DNA of 64,000 nt from Pelagophyceae sp. CCMP2097. Taxonomy: Eukaryota; Sar; Pelagophyceae. Below are positions 32,901-42,966 of the stretch, piece by piece (positions within the stretch are counted from its first letter, which is position 1; every line of letters begins with the position of its first letter). Below the pieces are notes generated by a model, which saw nothing but the letters and a program-made list of their open reading frames with translations, was not told where the DNA came from and ran no database searches. A program made the position numbers and the translations under genes. Location: NCBI GenBank assembly GCA_026770575.1, contig MU657181.1, forward strand, positions 203,888 to 267,887, read 5' to 3'.

Positions 32901-34210
32901 TTGCCGATCTTGAAGAAGAGCACGCAGTCGGCGAACGAGGCCTTAAGGCGCCACCACTGCTGCTGAACCTCGGTAAGTTTGAGGCGCTCCCACTCGGATG
33001 TCAGCGTCATGGTGCGCTGGTCGAAGGCGGCGTGGTCACGCGGCCGCCCAGAAGCGTCGCGCCGCTGGGCAGCGTCGGAGAGAAATGCGTAGGCGGGCTC
33101 AGTGTCGTGCACGTGCGCCCCGCAGGCGTAGACGCCAGAGGCGCCCTTCTCCACCGAACCGCCCGCGTCGTCGTCGTCGGGCAGCGACAGCGCGCTCTCA
33201 CGCCGCCGCGCCGTCGCCGACGACGGCGCCACGGACGGCTGCGACCCGCGCGCGAAGCGCGACGACAGGCTGTCCCGCCCAGCGGCGACGCGCGGCGTTA
33301 CCGGGTTGTCCGCCGCCGCCGACGCGCGGCCGCCGTCGTCGGCGCGGCGCTTCCGCGTCGACCCGGTGATCACGGCCGAGGCCGCCACCTCGTCGTCGTC
33401 GTCGTGGATGGTGCGCCGAACCGTTTTGCTGGAAGGCGTCTTCGTCGCCGGCGCGCATTCCAAGGACGCGTCTTCGTCGTCGTCGTCGACGATGGTGCGC
33501 CGGGCCTTTTTGCTCGAAGGCGTCTTCGTCGGCGGCACGCATTCCAGGGACGAGTCGTCGTCGCTGCCCGCCGACTTGCGCTTGGTCGCCGGCGCCGGCG
33601 GGCCCTGCAAAACTCGGGGTCTTCGAAGGCGCGCACGCGGCTCGTCGGGGCGCCGCACCTCGGGTTTGTCCTTGAGCTCCTTGCTCTCACGCCGCCGCGC
33701 GGCCTCGAGCTTGTTGCGCTCGGCGCGCGCGCGCTGCTCCGCCGTCAGCGCGGGCCGCGCCGCCTCCGCGGGCGCGGCCGCGGCCGCGGGGCTCGGGGGG
33801 TCCTCGAAGATGCGCGGGGCCTCGGCCGCCGCGCCGACGAATTCGTACTTCTCCACCGAAAGGTCCACGTCCTCGACGTCGCCGTCGTCGTAGCGCACCG
33901 TGTGCGTCCCGCCTGTGCCGCGCGGCGGTCGCGCGCCGTCCGCGCGCGGTCGACGCCCGGGCGAGGCGTCTCGCGCGCCGCCGGCGGGCGCACCTCCAAA
34001 CTTCGTGATCACGCCGCGGTACCACGCGTCGTCGGCGGGCCTAGGCGAGCCCCGTCCGCACCGCGCGCGCGCGGCGAGGCCTCGCGAGGGAGCGGCGCAC
34101 CAGAAGACGGAGATGCCGCGGCCGACGGCGTCGGCGCCGTGCTTCGGCGTGACCTTTGCCGGCGTCGCCTTCTTGGTGAAGAACGACATCATCGACGTCT
34201 GCTTCGACAT
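29907..34210 (-). CDS. MSH6: DNA mismatch-repair protein MSH6
   Basis: Six exons, 34210-34101, 34040-33994, 33912-33659, 33604-32630, 32492-31808 and 31744-29907, give 1302 residues. The N-terminus is a PCNA-interaction box (QTSMMSFF). Exons 1-3 together make a Tudor-like domain (VFWPADDAWYRGVITKF.. HTVRYDDGDVEDVDLS), as in plant MSH6. An acidic/basic linker holds three copies of a T-K-TPSSK motif. The mismatch-binding domain has FFKIGKFYELYHTDSD, the Phe-x-Glu wedge. The core and ATPase follow: SGPNMGGKST (Walker A), RLGASDRILEGQSTFYVEM, VILDELGRGTATFDG (Walker B) and LFATHYHDL. MSH6 pairs with MSH2 to recognise base mismatches in the nucleus. Introns are 53-137 nt and restore the reading of family blocks exactly. 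Confidence 0.95.
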
Positions 34211-34621
34211 GCTGGTCGCGCGCGGCAGCCGCGCCGACGAATCGCCCGGCGAATCGAGAGGCGAAGCCGCGGCCCGGCTGTGAGAGTGTTTTTTGATTTT
34301 TGAATTTCACCAACAGCGGCCTCTCACTGCAGTGCGGCACGAGGAGATCTTTCTGTGAATTACAATTGTCAGGGGTTTGGGCCCCCGCGATAGAGTGCCC
34401 CCTTGTCGAAAGCTTCTCAACCATGTGGGGTTGCTTGCTTAAGATTCACCCTGGGTGGGGCTGGCCCAATAGGGTATGCCCGGGGTTCTCAATGTGGACT
34501 CCTCTGCTGCTGCTGGCGGGTCCTTCTATGGAGAGTCATACTCGGCATCCCTGCTACTGGTCCCTCCGACTCCGAGTCGACGGTCCGAGGCCAATACACG
34601 AGCAATACCACGCGCGAGTCC
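34211..34621. other. Intergenic gap upstream of MSH6, with one dispersed repeat copy
   Basis: Close to the MSH6 start, 34280-34310 is AT-rich (GTTTTTTGATTTTTGAATTTC), a likely promoter patch. Copy B of the dispersed element lies at 34431-34485. The remainder up to the stop of the next minus-strand gene shows no coding pattern. Confidence 0.4.
34431..34485 (-). repeat. Dispersed element, copy B (inverted)
   Basis: On the minus strand it reads TACCCTATTGGGCCAGCCCC then ACCCAGGGTGAATCTTAAGC. It matches copies A and C over about 45 bp with a few substitutions. It sits in the gap between MSH6 and the secreted glycosyltransferase-like gene. Confidence 0.6.
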
Positions 34622-35644
34622 TTACGGTTCCGAAGCGAGCACACTCGGCGCGGTTCCAGCGGCCGGCGCCGCGTTGGGCCGCGGCCGGCGTTGCCTCCGC
34701 TTGGCGTAGTCGGCGCTGAACCGGTGCACTGACTCCTTGAGCGGGTGGAAGAACTGGCTCCTCGAGGCGTTGCGCGCCGCGTCCATAGCACCGAAAATGC
34801 GCTGCTTGGAGTGGTAGCGCTGGTGCAGCCGCGAGCCTATAGCGGCGGTCCCAAAGCGGCGCGGGGGGCGTCGCCGGCGCCGGCGCGCGCCAGTGTACGT
34901 AAAGAGCGCGCCGCGGTGCGTTGCTTGCTTGCGCGTCGAAAAGAGGTCCACTGCGGTGCAGTTGTCAAAGAGGCGTTTGTGGCGGGCGCATTCGGACGCC
35001 GACCGCATCTCGAGGTACGCCTTTCTCCCCGGCTCGGCCGCCACTTTGATAATCTGATGCAGCAGGCGCGCGGAGACGCGCGAGACGGTCATGAGGCAGT
35101 GCCGCGCGTCCTCTTCGGCGAGCCAGTCGCCGGTGTCTCGCTGCACGCCGTGGGCCCAATTCGCGTCGACGTTTTGAAGGTCGGCGCAAATCAAGTCGGC
35201 AGTCGAGTTCTCCCAGCCGCGGAGGAGCGCGCCCAAGTCGCCGGTCCAGCCGACGTCGTGCTCGACGTTCCAGTAGTAGTCCGCTTTCAGTTTCGAGTGC
35301 AGCGCTTGGAAGGCGTAGAGCAGGCCCCGGTCGCCGCTCCAGCCCGGGTCGGCGTTGTTCGCCAAAGCGCCGTTCACCGACGGCAGCGAATTCACCACCG
35401 CCGCCTCGGATTCGTCTGCGGAGACGACGAAGAGTTGCGTCTCGTCTGCGCGGCCTGCGGCGAACGTTTCGGGGAGTCGAAAGCCGTTGGTGACGACGAC
35501 GAGCGGGGCGTAGCCTCGTAGCTCCACGCGCGAGCGGTCCAGGCGCGCTGCGAGCGCGGGCGGGAGGGCGTGCGCGTGGACCACGACGACGGGCGCGGCC
35601 GCGCACAACTCCGCGGCGACGAGCGCCGCAAGCATCGCGACCAT
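34622..35644 (-). CDS. Secreted glycosyltransferase-like protein, family uncertain
   Basis: ATG 35644 gives 340 residues starting with a signal peptide (MLAALVAAELCAAAPVVVV). The body has an alpha/beta pattern with LVVVTNGFRLPETFAAG, a conserved-looking ALHSKLKADYYWNVEHDVGW block containing acidic residues after a hydrophobic strand, and DLICADLQNVDANWAHG. That acidic block resembles the acidic motif of GT-A-like DUF3405-type proteins, but I cannot name the family. Sequons NST, NCT and NAS support a lumenal or secreted site. The stretch TGARRRRRRPPRRFG near residue 255 is compositionally odd and may be a retained in-frame intron (ACTGGCGCG to CTATAG|G). The C-terminus is basic. Confidence 0.65.
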   Translation of the reverse strand: MVAMLAALVAAELCAAAPVVVVHAHALPPALAARLDRSRVELRGYAPLVVVTNGFRLPETFAAGRADETQLFVVSADESEAAVVNSLPSVNGALANNADPGWSGDRGLLYAFQALHSKLKADYYWNVEHDVGWTGDLGALLRGWENSTADLICADLQNVDANWAHGVQRDTGDWLAEEDARHCLMTVSRVSARLLHQIIKVAAEPGRKAYLEMRSASECARHKRLFDNCTAVDLFSTRKQATHRGALFTYTGARRRRRRPPRRFGTAAIGSRLHQRYHSKQRIFGAMDAARNASRSQFFHPLKESVHRFSADYAKRRQRRPRPNAAPAAGTAPSVLASEP

Positions 35645-35972
35645 AGGCAGCGGGCCGCGGATTCCGAGGGCGCTCCGGCCGTCGCAGGCGGCTCCGCTGC
35701 GGGCGGCCTGCCCGGGTACGCCGTCGTCACAGGCCGAGACGGCGCATTCCCAAGTTCTACGGCGTGTTCAAAGTGGCACGGGGTCCCTTAAGTGCGAGGT
35801 CTTTTTTTCATTTGAGATAGAGACTGATTCAATTTAAAAGCTAAATTTTCAAGCGCTTCTTCTTCTTCAATTATGCACTTGAAAGCATCTCGCGCCGGAA
35901 AGGCCCAGAGTCAAAGGACCTGGCCGGGGACTCGGAACCGTAACGTCAACGGCGCCACGCCCGGCGGCGGGC
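35645..35972. promoter_or_regulatory. Divergent promoter region, AT-rich core
   Basis: The 328 bp between divergent starts contain an AT-rich core at 35800-35875 (GATTCAATTTAAAAGCTAAA), far below the local GC level. It probably serves both the secreted protein and the EF-hand protein. No gene is seen inside. Confidence 0.4.
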
Positions 35973-36644
35973 ATGGGCGGCACCGTCAGCCTGGCCTGCT
36001 GTTGCTTCTTCTTCTGTCCGGCGGTTGCGAAATGCTGCCGCTGCGCCCACGAGCAGGAGGATACGTTCGTTTTGCCGTTGGACGTGACCGCTCTCAAGCG
36101 CTGCGCTTCGATCCTGCGCGCGCCGTCCAAGCTCGGCGGGCCGCTGGCGCACGACGGCTCGAAGAACGCGACGCACCACTTCGGCGAGCTGTTTATGATC
36201 TGTACAGGAGCAAGAACGACTGGCCGCACGCTCGACGCCTTGCACTTCTCCCGCGCACTCCGAGCTCTCGACGGCGCCGACGACGCCACCGTCGCGCGCG
36301 CGTTTGCAAAGTTCGACAAGGACGCCGACGGCGCCGTCGACTATCTGGAGTTCCTCAGAGAGGCGCCCAGTCTCTTGATCGCCAAGCCAAAGCCGAAACG
36401 CGACGGCCCCCTCGCTCGGTCGCTCTCTAAGCGAGTCGCCTCCTTGCGCCGTCTGGTACCGCAGCGCACGACAAAGGCCGGCCGGCGCAAGGAAGCGGAG
36501 AGCAAGCGCGCTGCCACGCCGCCGCCGCCGCCGCCGAAGACGCCACCGAGAGGCTCCGCCTCGGACCCGCCGCCGCCGAAAACAGTCTTCAAGACACCGC
36601 CCCGCGTCGTCGTCGTCGGCGAACGACGAAGACACAGCGCGTGA
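35973..36644 (+). CDS. EF-hand protein with N-terminal acylation signals
   Basis: Single open frame, 223 residues. The start MGGTVSLACCCFFFC fits N-myristoylation (Gly2, Ser6) plus palmitoylation of the Cys run, so membrane anchoring is likely. One clear EF-hand is visible: AFAKFDKDADGAVDYLEFLR, with D-K-D-D-G-V-Y-E filling the calcium loop. The preceding region (LHFSRALRALDGADDATVAR) looks like the helix pair of a partner hand. The C-terminal 80 residues are basic and Pro-rich with repeated PPP-KTPPR units. Calcium-sensor or adaptor function is inferred. No intron was needed, but a short in-frame one near 36180-36240 cannot be excluded. Confidence 0.75.
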   Translation: MGGTVSLACCCFFFCPAVAKCCRCAHEQEDTFVLPLDVTALKRCASILRAPSKLGGPLAHDGSKNATHHFGELFMICTGARTTGRTLDALHFSRALRALDGADDATVARAFAKFDKDADGAVDYLEFLREAPSLLIAKPKPKRDGPLARSLSKRVASLRRLVPQRTTKAGRRKEAESKRAATPPPPPPKTPPRGSASDPPPPKTVFKTPPRVVVVGERRRHSA

Positions 36645-36954
36645 CCACTTACCAATCGCATCTGCAGATTCAACGTCCCTGGTCGCAAGTCTGGGACACC
36701 GCCCAGAGTCTGTCAGGCCTCGGTCGAGGGCTCTTCACACGACTGGCACCACGAAAACTTTGCGCAAGGCTCGAGAAGCCCTTGGTATGTGCTTCTGCGC
36801 AGCCCTCCACACGTGTCGCGTCCCCGGGTGCGTTCCGTATCGAGGTCGTTTCGAGGTCCTGAAAGTGCGAGGTCGCGGAGGCGCAGCGCGCCCTTCGCAT
36901 TCCGGCGACAGGAAGACCCACATCGACGCGTCGCCGCTCGGGGCCGGCGCGACG
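36645..36954. other. Short tandem intergenic gap
   Basis: About 310 bp between two plus-strand genes. It must hold the EF-hand 3' UTR and the WDR55 promoter. No repeat, AT-rich box or coding exon stands out. Confidence 0.35.
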
Positions 36955-38366
36955 ATGATGAAGAGCGCGGCCAAGTGCACGTTTGCCGACGACGGGTCGG
37001 ACTACTCGCCCGGGAATCTGGACATGGAGCAACAGCCCTTTGCGGTGGCCTTCAAGCCACAACCCGAGGACTCGGAAGACAAAGACGAGGTGCGCCCGCA
37101 TCGATGATGAGGATCTTCGACGCGTGTCGCAAGGCTGTATCACGCGGTTCTAGGTGGTGGCCGTCGGTCTGGTGAGCGGCGAAGTCGAGGTGCGCCGCCT
37201 GGCGTGGGCCGACGGCGCCGGGTGGACGCACGGCGCGCAAGCCTGCCGCTACGATGCGGGCGCGGGCTCTTGCCGCGTCGTCTGCTGGGCCGACGATAAG
37301 CACATCGTGAGCGGCTACGAGGACGGCACGGTGGCGTCTCATTCCGCCGAACGCGGGGCTCAAGTATGGCGCTCCAAGGTCGACGGCGCGGTGACGGCGT
37401 GCCTGGCCGTCGAGGCGAAGCAGGGGTCCGTCGTCGCTCTGGGCGACGACGACGGCGCCGTGCATCTCTGGGACGCGCGCCTGAAGTCGACTACGAAGCC
37501 GATTATGAAAGCCCAGCCGCACGAGGACTACGTCTCCGCGTTCGCCTCGCACGGCGGCTATCTCCTCAGCTGCGCCGCCGACGGCCGCCTCTGCATCGCC
37601 GAGCCGCGGAAGAACCTGCAGAAGATCCAGCAGTCGGACCCGCAGGACGACGAGCTCTTATCGTGAGCCGCCAATCGACGCCTCTTTACCCGCGCCTCGC
37701 CGAGTCACCCCGGCGCTCTTTAGGATCGCGGTGATGAAGCACGGCAAGCGCGTTGTGTGCGGCACGGCGACGGGCGCTTTAGTCGTGTGGAACTGGGGCC
37801 GGTGGGGCGACTCGCTGGACCGGTGCATGGGCCACCCCGAGTCCGTAGAGTCCATGCTCCAGGTCAACGAGGACGTCATGGTCACGGGGTCCTCGGACGG
37901 CCTCCTCCGCGTCGTCCGCGTCCTGCCGGGCCTCGAGCTCCTGGGCGTCCTCGGCGACCACGATGGCTTCCCCGTCGAGAGGCTCGCGTTCAACGCCGCA
38001 AAGACCCTCGTCGCGTCCGTCTCCCACGACAACGCCGTGCGCTTCTGGGACGGCCGCGCGCTCCACGGCGACTTCCCGGCCAAGGAAACCAAAAAGGACC
38101 GCCGAAAACGAAAGGCCGAATCCGACGACTCGGACGACTCGGACGACTCGGACGACGACGAGGCCGGTGACGACGCCGGCGACGCCGGCAAGGGATCCGG
38201 TGACGACGACGATGAGGAGGTCGGCGACGAGGAGGACGGCGAGGGCGACGCCGAGGCGGACTCGGACGAGGACTCGGACGACGCATCCGCCCCCGCCTTG
38301 AAGCCGCCGCCGCCGCCGGCCATCTCGCTCAAGTCAAAGGCGGAAAAGTTCTTCGAAGGCCTCTGA
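36955..38366 (+). CDS. WDR55: WD40 protein WDR55/Jip5 (ribosome biogenesis)
   Basis: Three exons, 36955-37089, 37154-37662 and 37724-38366, give 428 residues. The WDR55 pattern is present: DMEQQPFAVAFKP at the start, WD repeats with HIVSGYEDGTV, GDDDGAVHLWDAR and SCAADGRLCI, then DELLSIAVMKHGKRVVCGTA across intron 2. GHPESVESMLQVNEDVMVTG and SSDGLLRVVRVLP follow, then ASVSHDNAVRFWD. The tail is a long acidic run (DDSDDSDDSDD type) ending FFEGL. Known family members are nucleolar and needed for rRNA maturation. The acidic C-terminus is longer than I would expect but of the usual kind. Donors GTGCGC and GTGAGC. Confidence 0.9.
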
Positions 38367-38574
38367 GGGCCCGTGTTCATAATACGGTGTGGGCTTCGAC
38401 GCGCCTCCGTCTCTGACGGTCTCACTCATCACTGGTGTGATTGTGGGGGGAAGAATATTCACGTTATGACGCGTGTACAGCACGAGCAGCCAAATTCGCA
38501 TGCCAAGCGGAGTAGAAACGTGAACGGGTTCTTCGTTTAGTTCGATTGAGCGAACTGCCTGGGTTTTCTCCTTG

Positions 38575-39561
38575 TCAGGAGGAAGGCCGGGAGGTGGACC
38601 GCCCTGTAGGCCTCGTTGGGTCTCTTCCAACACGGGCTTCATTGGCCTCAATGGGTTTATAGCCCTCATTTGGGTCTCTTCCAACGAGGGCTTCGTTGGC
38701 CTCCGTGGGCCTCCGTTGGTTCTGGCCTCGGTGGATTGTGGCCTTCGTTGGGTCTGGCCAGGGCGGCGTTGACCCTTCGGGCTTCCGGCTGGCGAAGGCG
38801 CAGCGGAGTTGGCGCCTTGGCAGGCGGGAGGGCGAAGTGGCGGAACATGCGCGGCCACGCGCGTCGAGCACGTCCGTCGTGTATCCGTCTGAATACCCGC
38901 CAAACAAGAACGCGCCCGCCAGCAACACGGCAGCGCAACCAAAAAGTCCTTTGTGCATCGCCGGCCCGGGTCGGAACGCTGCGTCGTCAGGCCAGGCCCG
39001 GACGCCGAGCCTGGCCGCCTCGAGGCCAAAGTAGTGCAGCTCCTGCACCAGCGCCAGTCGCGCCGCCTCGGGTAGCGCATACATCGTCCTTTGCGACCCT
39101 TTGCGTGCGCGTGCCGTCCAAAGGGTCGCCGCGGCGGAGAAAGTCGACGCGCGCAAGCTGCGCCTCGGCCGTCGCGTCGCGGTCCTTGATCGCGGCTACG
39201 AGCTCGCCACGCGCGCGCTCTGCGCCTCAACGGGGCTGCGCCTCGGCCATCGCGTCGCGGCACTTGATTGCGGCCTCGAGCTGCGCCATACGCGCTTGCG
39301 CGCCTCGGTGCGCGCGAACCGCCCCGGCCGTCGCGTCGCGGTCCGTGAACCCAGCCTCGAGCTGCATGACGCTCGCGCTCTGCGCCTCGGCCGCCATGTC
39401 GTCGATTTCCTCGAATGTGGCCTCAAGCTGCGTGACGCGCGCATGCTGCGCCTCGGCCGTGGCCTCGCGCTCCTTGGCCATAGCCTCGAGCTGTGCGACG
39501 CGCGCGCTCTGGGCCTCGGCGCGCGTGCGCCATGCCTCGGCCGTCGCGTCGCGGTCCTTGA
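38575..39561 (-). pseudogene. Remnant of a BTB/kelch plus coiled-coil gene
   Basis: Upstream, 39561-39230 continues the A-QLEA---RDATAEAQ coiled-coil array but in a different frame from the intact gene and with its own stops. About 39180-39090 reads ARVDFLRRGDPLDGT, then after a frame change TMYALPEAARLALVQELHYF and GLEAARLGVRA. That is the end of a BTB/T1 domain as in the gene at 61755-63461 (DFLRDAPPDG.. ALPSNTAQEAMLQELDYF). A single kelch-like piece follows, LLAGAFLFGGYSDGYTTDVL, then decay. 38580-38780 is an imperfect minisatellite giving EANEALVGRDP-type repeats. Frame changes and the missing kelch propeller argue for a decayed duplicate. An expressed short protein from 39156 cannot be excluded. 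Confidence 0.6.
38580..38780. repeat. Imperfect minisatellite
   Basis: Units around GGCTTCGTTGGCCTC and GGGTCTCTTCCAAC recur irregularly over about 200 bp. On the minus strand they would encode NEALVGRDPNEG-like repeats. It lies in the decayed end of the BTB/kelch remnant. Confidence 0.6.
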
Positions 39562-40682
39562 CTAAAAAAGCTGAGTGACGCGCGAGCGCCACATCTCGGC
39601 CGTCGCGCGCCAAGCCTCGGCCGTCGCGTCGCGGTCCTTAACTAAATCCTCGAGCTGAGTGACGCGCACATGCTGCGCCTCGGCCAGCGCGTCGCATTCC
39701 CGGGGCATTGCCTCGAGCTGTTTCTATTTACTGACTACTTGTACAATTGTACAATGTATTTGACTGTGGCCTCGAGCTGCGCGACGCGCGCATGCTGCGC
39801 CTCGGCCGTCGCGTCACGTTCGTTGACCACAGCCACGAGCTGCGCGACGCGCGCGCTCTGCGCCTCGTCGTGCGCGCGCCATGCATCGGCCGTCGCTTCG
39901 AGATCCTCGACTGTGGCCTCGAGCTCCGCGACGCGCGCAAGCTGCGCCTTGGCCGTCGCGTCGCGATCCCTGGCCACAGCCTCGAGCTGCGCGACGCGCG
40001 CGCCCTGCGCCTCGGCACGCGCGCGCCGCGCCTCGGCCATCGCGTCGCGGTCCTTGACTGTGGCCTCGAGCTGCACGACGCGACGGCCGAGGCGCAGTGA
40101 ACTCGCGCTGAGGCGCAGGGCGCGTTCGTTGCAATCCGCGACCGCGGCCTCGAGCTCCGCAACGCGCGCGTGCTGCACCTCGGCCGTCGCTTCGCGTTCT
40201 CTGGCCACAGCCTCGAGCTGTGCGACACGCAAGCGCCATGCCTTGGCCATCGCGTCGCGGTCCGCGAACCTGGCCTCGAGCTCTGCGATGCGCGCGCACT
40301 GCACCTCGGAGCGCCTTCGGTGCGCTTCGGCCATCGCGTCGTCGCCGCCCGCCGCACCGTCCGGCTTGCGCCGCTTGTGCTTCGGGCCGCCCGCGTCGCT
40401 TCGTCGCTCGCGGAGCAGCTGCGCCTCGAGCTCCGCGATGCGCGCGCGCTGGATTTCAGTGCCTTTGTCGTACGCGCGCAGCGCGGCGCGGCACTCGTCG
40501 ATGGCGGACATCTTCGCGTTTTCGCTGAGGACGAGGTTGTCCACGAGCTCTTGCTTCTCCTCGGCGTCCTCCGTCGCGTCGGCCAGTTCCTGCTTCACCT
40601 TGACATAGCGCACGTGCCGCTGCGCGAGCTGCTGCAGCCCCGTGTTGCCGCCGCCGCGCAAGAGGACCGCGTCGGACGCCAT
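39562..40682 (-). CDS. Coiled-coil protein with 20-residue repeats
   Basis: Two exons, 40682-39765 and 39717-39562, give 357 residues. The 47-nt intron is AT-rich (GTCAAATACATTGTACAATT start). The N-terminal 90 residues (QLAQRHVRYVKVKQELADAT and on) form one coiled coil, followed by a basic patch (GGPKHKRRKPDGAAG), possibly a nuclear signal. The rest is an array of units like ARVAQLEAVARDRDATAEAQ, with an occasional AEAWR insert that makes a longer register. The array is nearly repetitive at DNA level and was expanded recently. The stop at 39562 results from a unit that lost a few bases, so the original array was longer (see the remnant next to it). Scaffold role inferred only from shape. Confidence 0.65.
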
Positions 40683-40968
40683 AGCGCCACCCCACCCTTC
40701 GTGTCGCGACCGCCTGTCGACCGCGAAGCTTCCGACTCGTCAAGTCCTGAGTCGAGTCCGCACGACTCGGCCGGCCCGGGACTCAGTCCGTCGCTTTACC
40801 TCGCTAAAGGGGCCCATAACCAGGGCGTGTGCACGCGTTCACTCGCTACAGCTGCAGGACGCTCTGCTCGCGCTCGCACCGGCCGCGCCGCGCGCCGTCC
40901 TCCGCGCGTGGTCTCCGCGCCGGGTCGCGCTTCATCCATCTGGGCCGTGAGCCTCGCTGAGGCGGCTG
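40683..40968. promoter_or_regulatory. Divergent promoter region
   Basis: About 285 bp between the starts of the coiled-coil gene and the RRM gene. It is GC-rich throughout and shows no AT box like those at other divergent pairs. Confidence 0.25.
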
Positions 40969-42966
40969 ATGGCGACGATCGAGGAGCTCGAAGCGGCGCT
41001 TTTGCGGTGCGAGGAGGAAGCCACCGCCGCGGCCGCGCGGCGCGACGCCGCCGCCGCGCGCCTCCGCGACGCCGCCGCGCGCCTCCGCGACGCGCGGGCC
41101 GCCCACGCGGCGCCCGCGCCCGACGCCGCGCAGACGTCTGCGGTCAAACGACCGTCCGCCGCCGCGTCCCGAGAGTCCAACACGGCAGGAGAGCACCGTT
41201 TTTCCTGGACCCCCTCGACCGCGCACCTCGAGCGCGCCTTCACCGCACAGGGCCGACGACGAGGCCTGCGACGAGGCCGGGGCGGCGCCCAAGAAGCCCA
41301 GGGCCGACGAGGACGCGGCGGACGGCGCTTCGGCGGAGGCGACCGTCGCTTCGGCGCCGGCGGCCGTCGCTTCGGCGCCGGCGGACGCGCCCATGGGCTA
41401 CGACGCGCCCGGGGCGGCGCCGGAGATGGCCGTTTCGTCGGAGTCGCTCTTCGGCGGCCCGACCGGGACCGAAACCGCCGCCGGCTCGCTCTTCTCGACG
41501 CCGGCGGCCGACTCGCTCTTCTCGCTGCCCGCCTCGGACGCGCCCGACTCGCTCTTCTCGACGCCGGCGGCAGCCGAGTCAACGCCGGCAGCGGCCGAGT
41601 CGCTCTTCTCGACAGCGGCTTCTGACGCGCCCACGGGCGATTCGTTCGCGGCGCCCACGGCCGATTCGCTCTTCTCGACGCCGGCGGCCGATGCGCTCTT
41701 CGCGGCGCTGCCGGATCCTTCCCTCGCGCCGGTCCCCGCGGCGCCGCCGGCGGAGATTTTCGTGCCCTCGTCAGCGGCGCTCTTCGGCGAACCGTCGCCC
41801 AGCGCCTTTTCCGCGTCGCTCTTCGGCGGCGCGCCCGACGCGCCGCCGGAACGCCGGCCCGCGCCCGAGCCCGAGGAGTCGAAAGCCGCCACGCCGCACA
41901 AACGCCGCGTCCCGACTTACATTATCGTCGTATCCAAAGGCCCCGCCGGAACCGGGACCCAACGCAACCGGGCGCCCTACGCAGGTCATCCGTCGTCTCT
42001 GCGCTGCTGGAGAAGCTTGGGGCCGACGGGTCGGAGTTGTCGCAGCAGCTCTTCGGTCGGCCGGCGGCGCCCGCGGCCACGCGCGTCGAGCCGCGCGCGG
42101 CGCCGCCAGGCCGCGACCTGCGGCCGCCGCCACAACTGCTGGACTCGGACTCTTGCACGATTTTCATCGGGAATTTGGCGATGCGCGCCTGCCGCGACGC
42201 TTCAGAGATGGAGCACGCCGTTCGCGCCCTCTTCTCGCGCTGCGGCATGGTCATCGCCGTCAGACTCTCGGACAACGGCCGCGGCTTCGGCCACGTCGAC
42301 TTTGACCAGCCCAGAGCCGCCAAATTGGCCACAGAGCTCAACGGCTCGCTCCTCCTCGGCCGCCGCATGAAGGTCGACCTCGCGGATAAAAAGGTCGAGC
42401 AGCCGCCGATGCGCGGCCGCGGGCCCCCGCCGCCGATGATGATGCAGCAGCCGATGATGCAGCCGCCCTTTCAAAGAGGCGAGCCGCCCGCCTTCCGCGG
42501 CGAGCCCGCCTTTCGGTCCGGCGGCGGCGAAGCGTCGGCCTTTCAGTCCGGTGGCGGCGGCGGTCAACCGCCAGCCTTTCGGTCAGGCGGCGGCGGCGGC
42601 GAACTGTCGGCCTTCCGTTCCGAGCCGGCCTTTCGGTCCGGCGGCGGCGGCGGCCCGTACAGCGGCGGCGGCGGCGGCGGGCCCATGCACGCGCACTCGC
42701 CGTACGGCGGCAGCGGCGGCGGCGGGCCGCCGCAGCTCGCGCACCAACCCTACGTCCCGCGCCAACAACAACAGCAGCAACAACAACAGCCGCGCAACGC
42801 GTACGACTTCCCAAGCGGCCGGCAGCAGCAGCAGCAGTTCCATCCGCAGCACCCGTTTCATCCTCAGGGTGGCGGCATGGGCGGGCCTCGAATGCCTGCC
42901 GGGAGGGATAATGCCCGCGACAATCCTCGCGACGCCTACGGCAACCCCTACGGCGGGCTTCTGTAG
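40969..42966 (+). CDS. RRM protein with SLFS repeats and Gly/Gln-rich tail
   Basis: At least three exons: 40969 to about 41132, about 41251 to about 41920, and about 41985-42966. An N-terminal coiled coil (EELEAALLRCEEEATAAAAR) is followed by an acidic/basic linker. A low-complexity region follows with about seven copies of DSLFSTPAA and two SLFGG motifs, reminiscent of FG nucleoporins. A canonical RRM comes next: RNP2 CTIFIGNLAM, RNP1 GRGFGHVDF, ending LLLGRRMKVDLADKK. The tail is Pro/Met-rich, then RSGGGG repeats, then Gln runs, ending NPYGGLL. The arrangement is nucleolin/hnRNP-like and suggests an RNA-binding protein in nuclear granules or ribosome biogenesis. The junction between exons 2 and 3 is unresolved in phase. 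Confidence 0.75.

Noticed and set aside
40170..42305. 711-codon plus-strand open frame
   Set aside because: It is a shadow frame spanning the antisense of the coiled-coil gene and the RRM gene, with Arg/Pro-rich translation.
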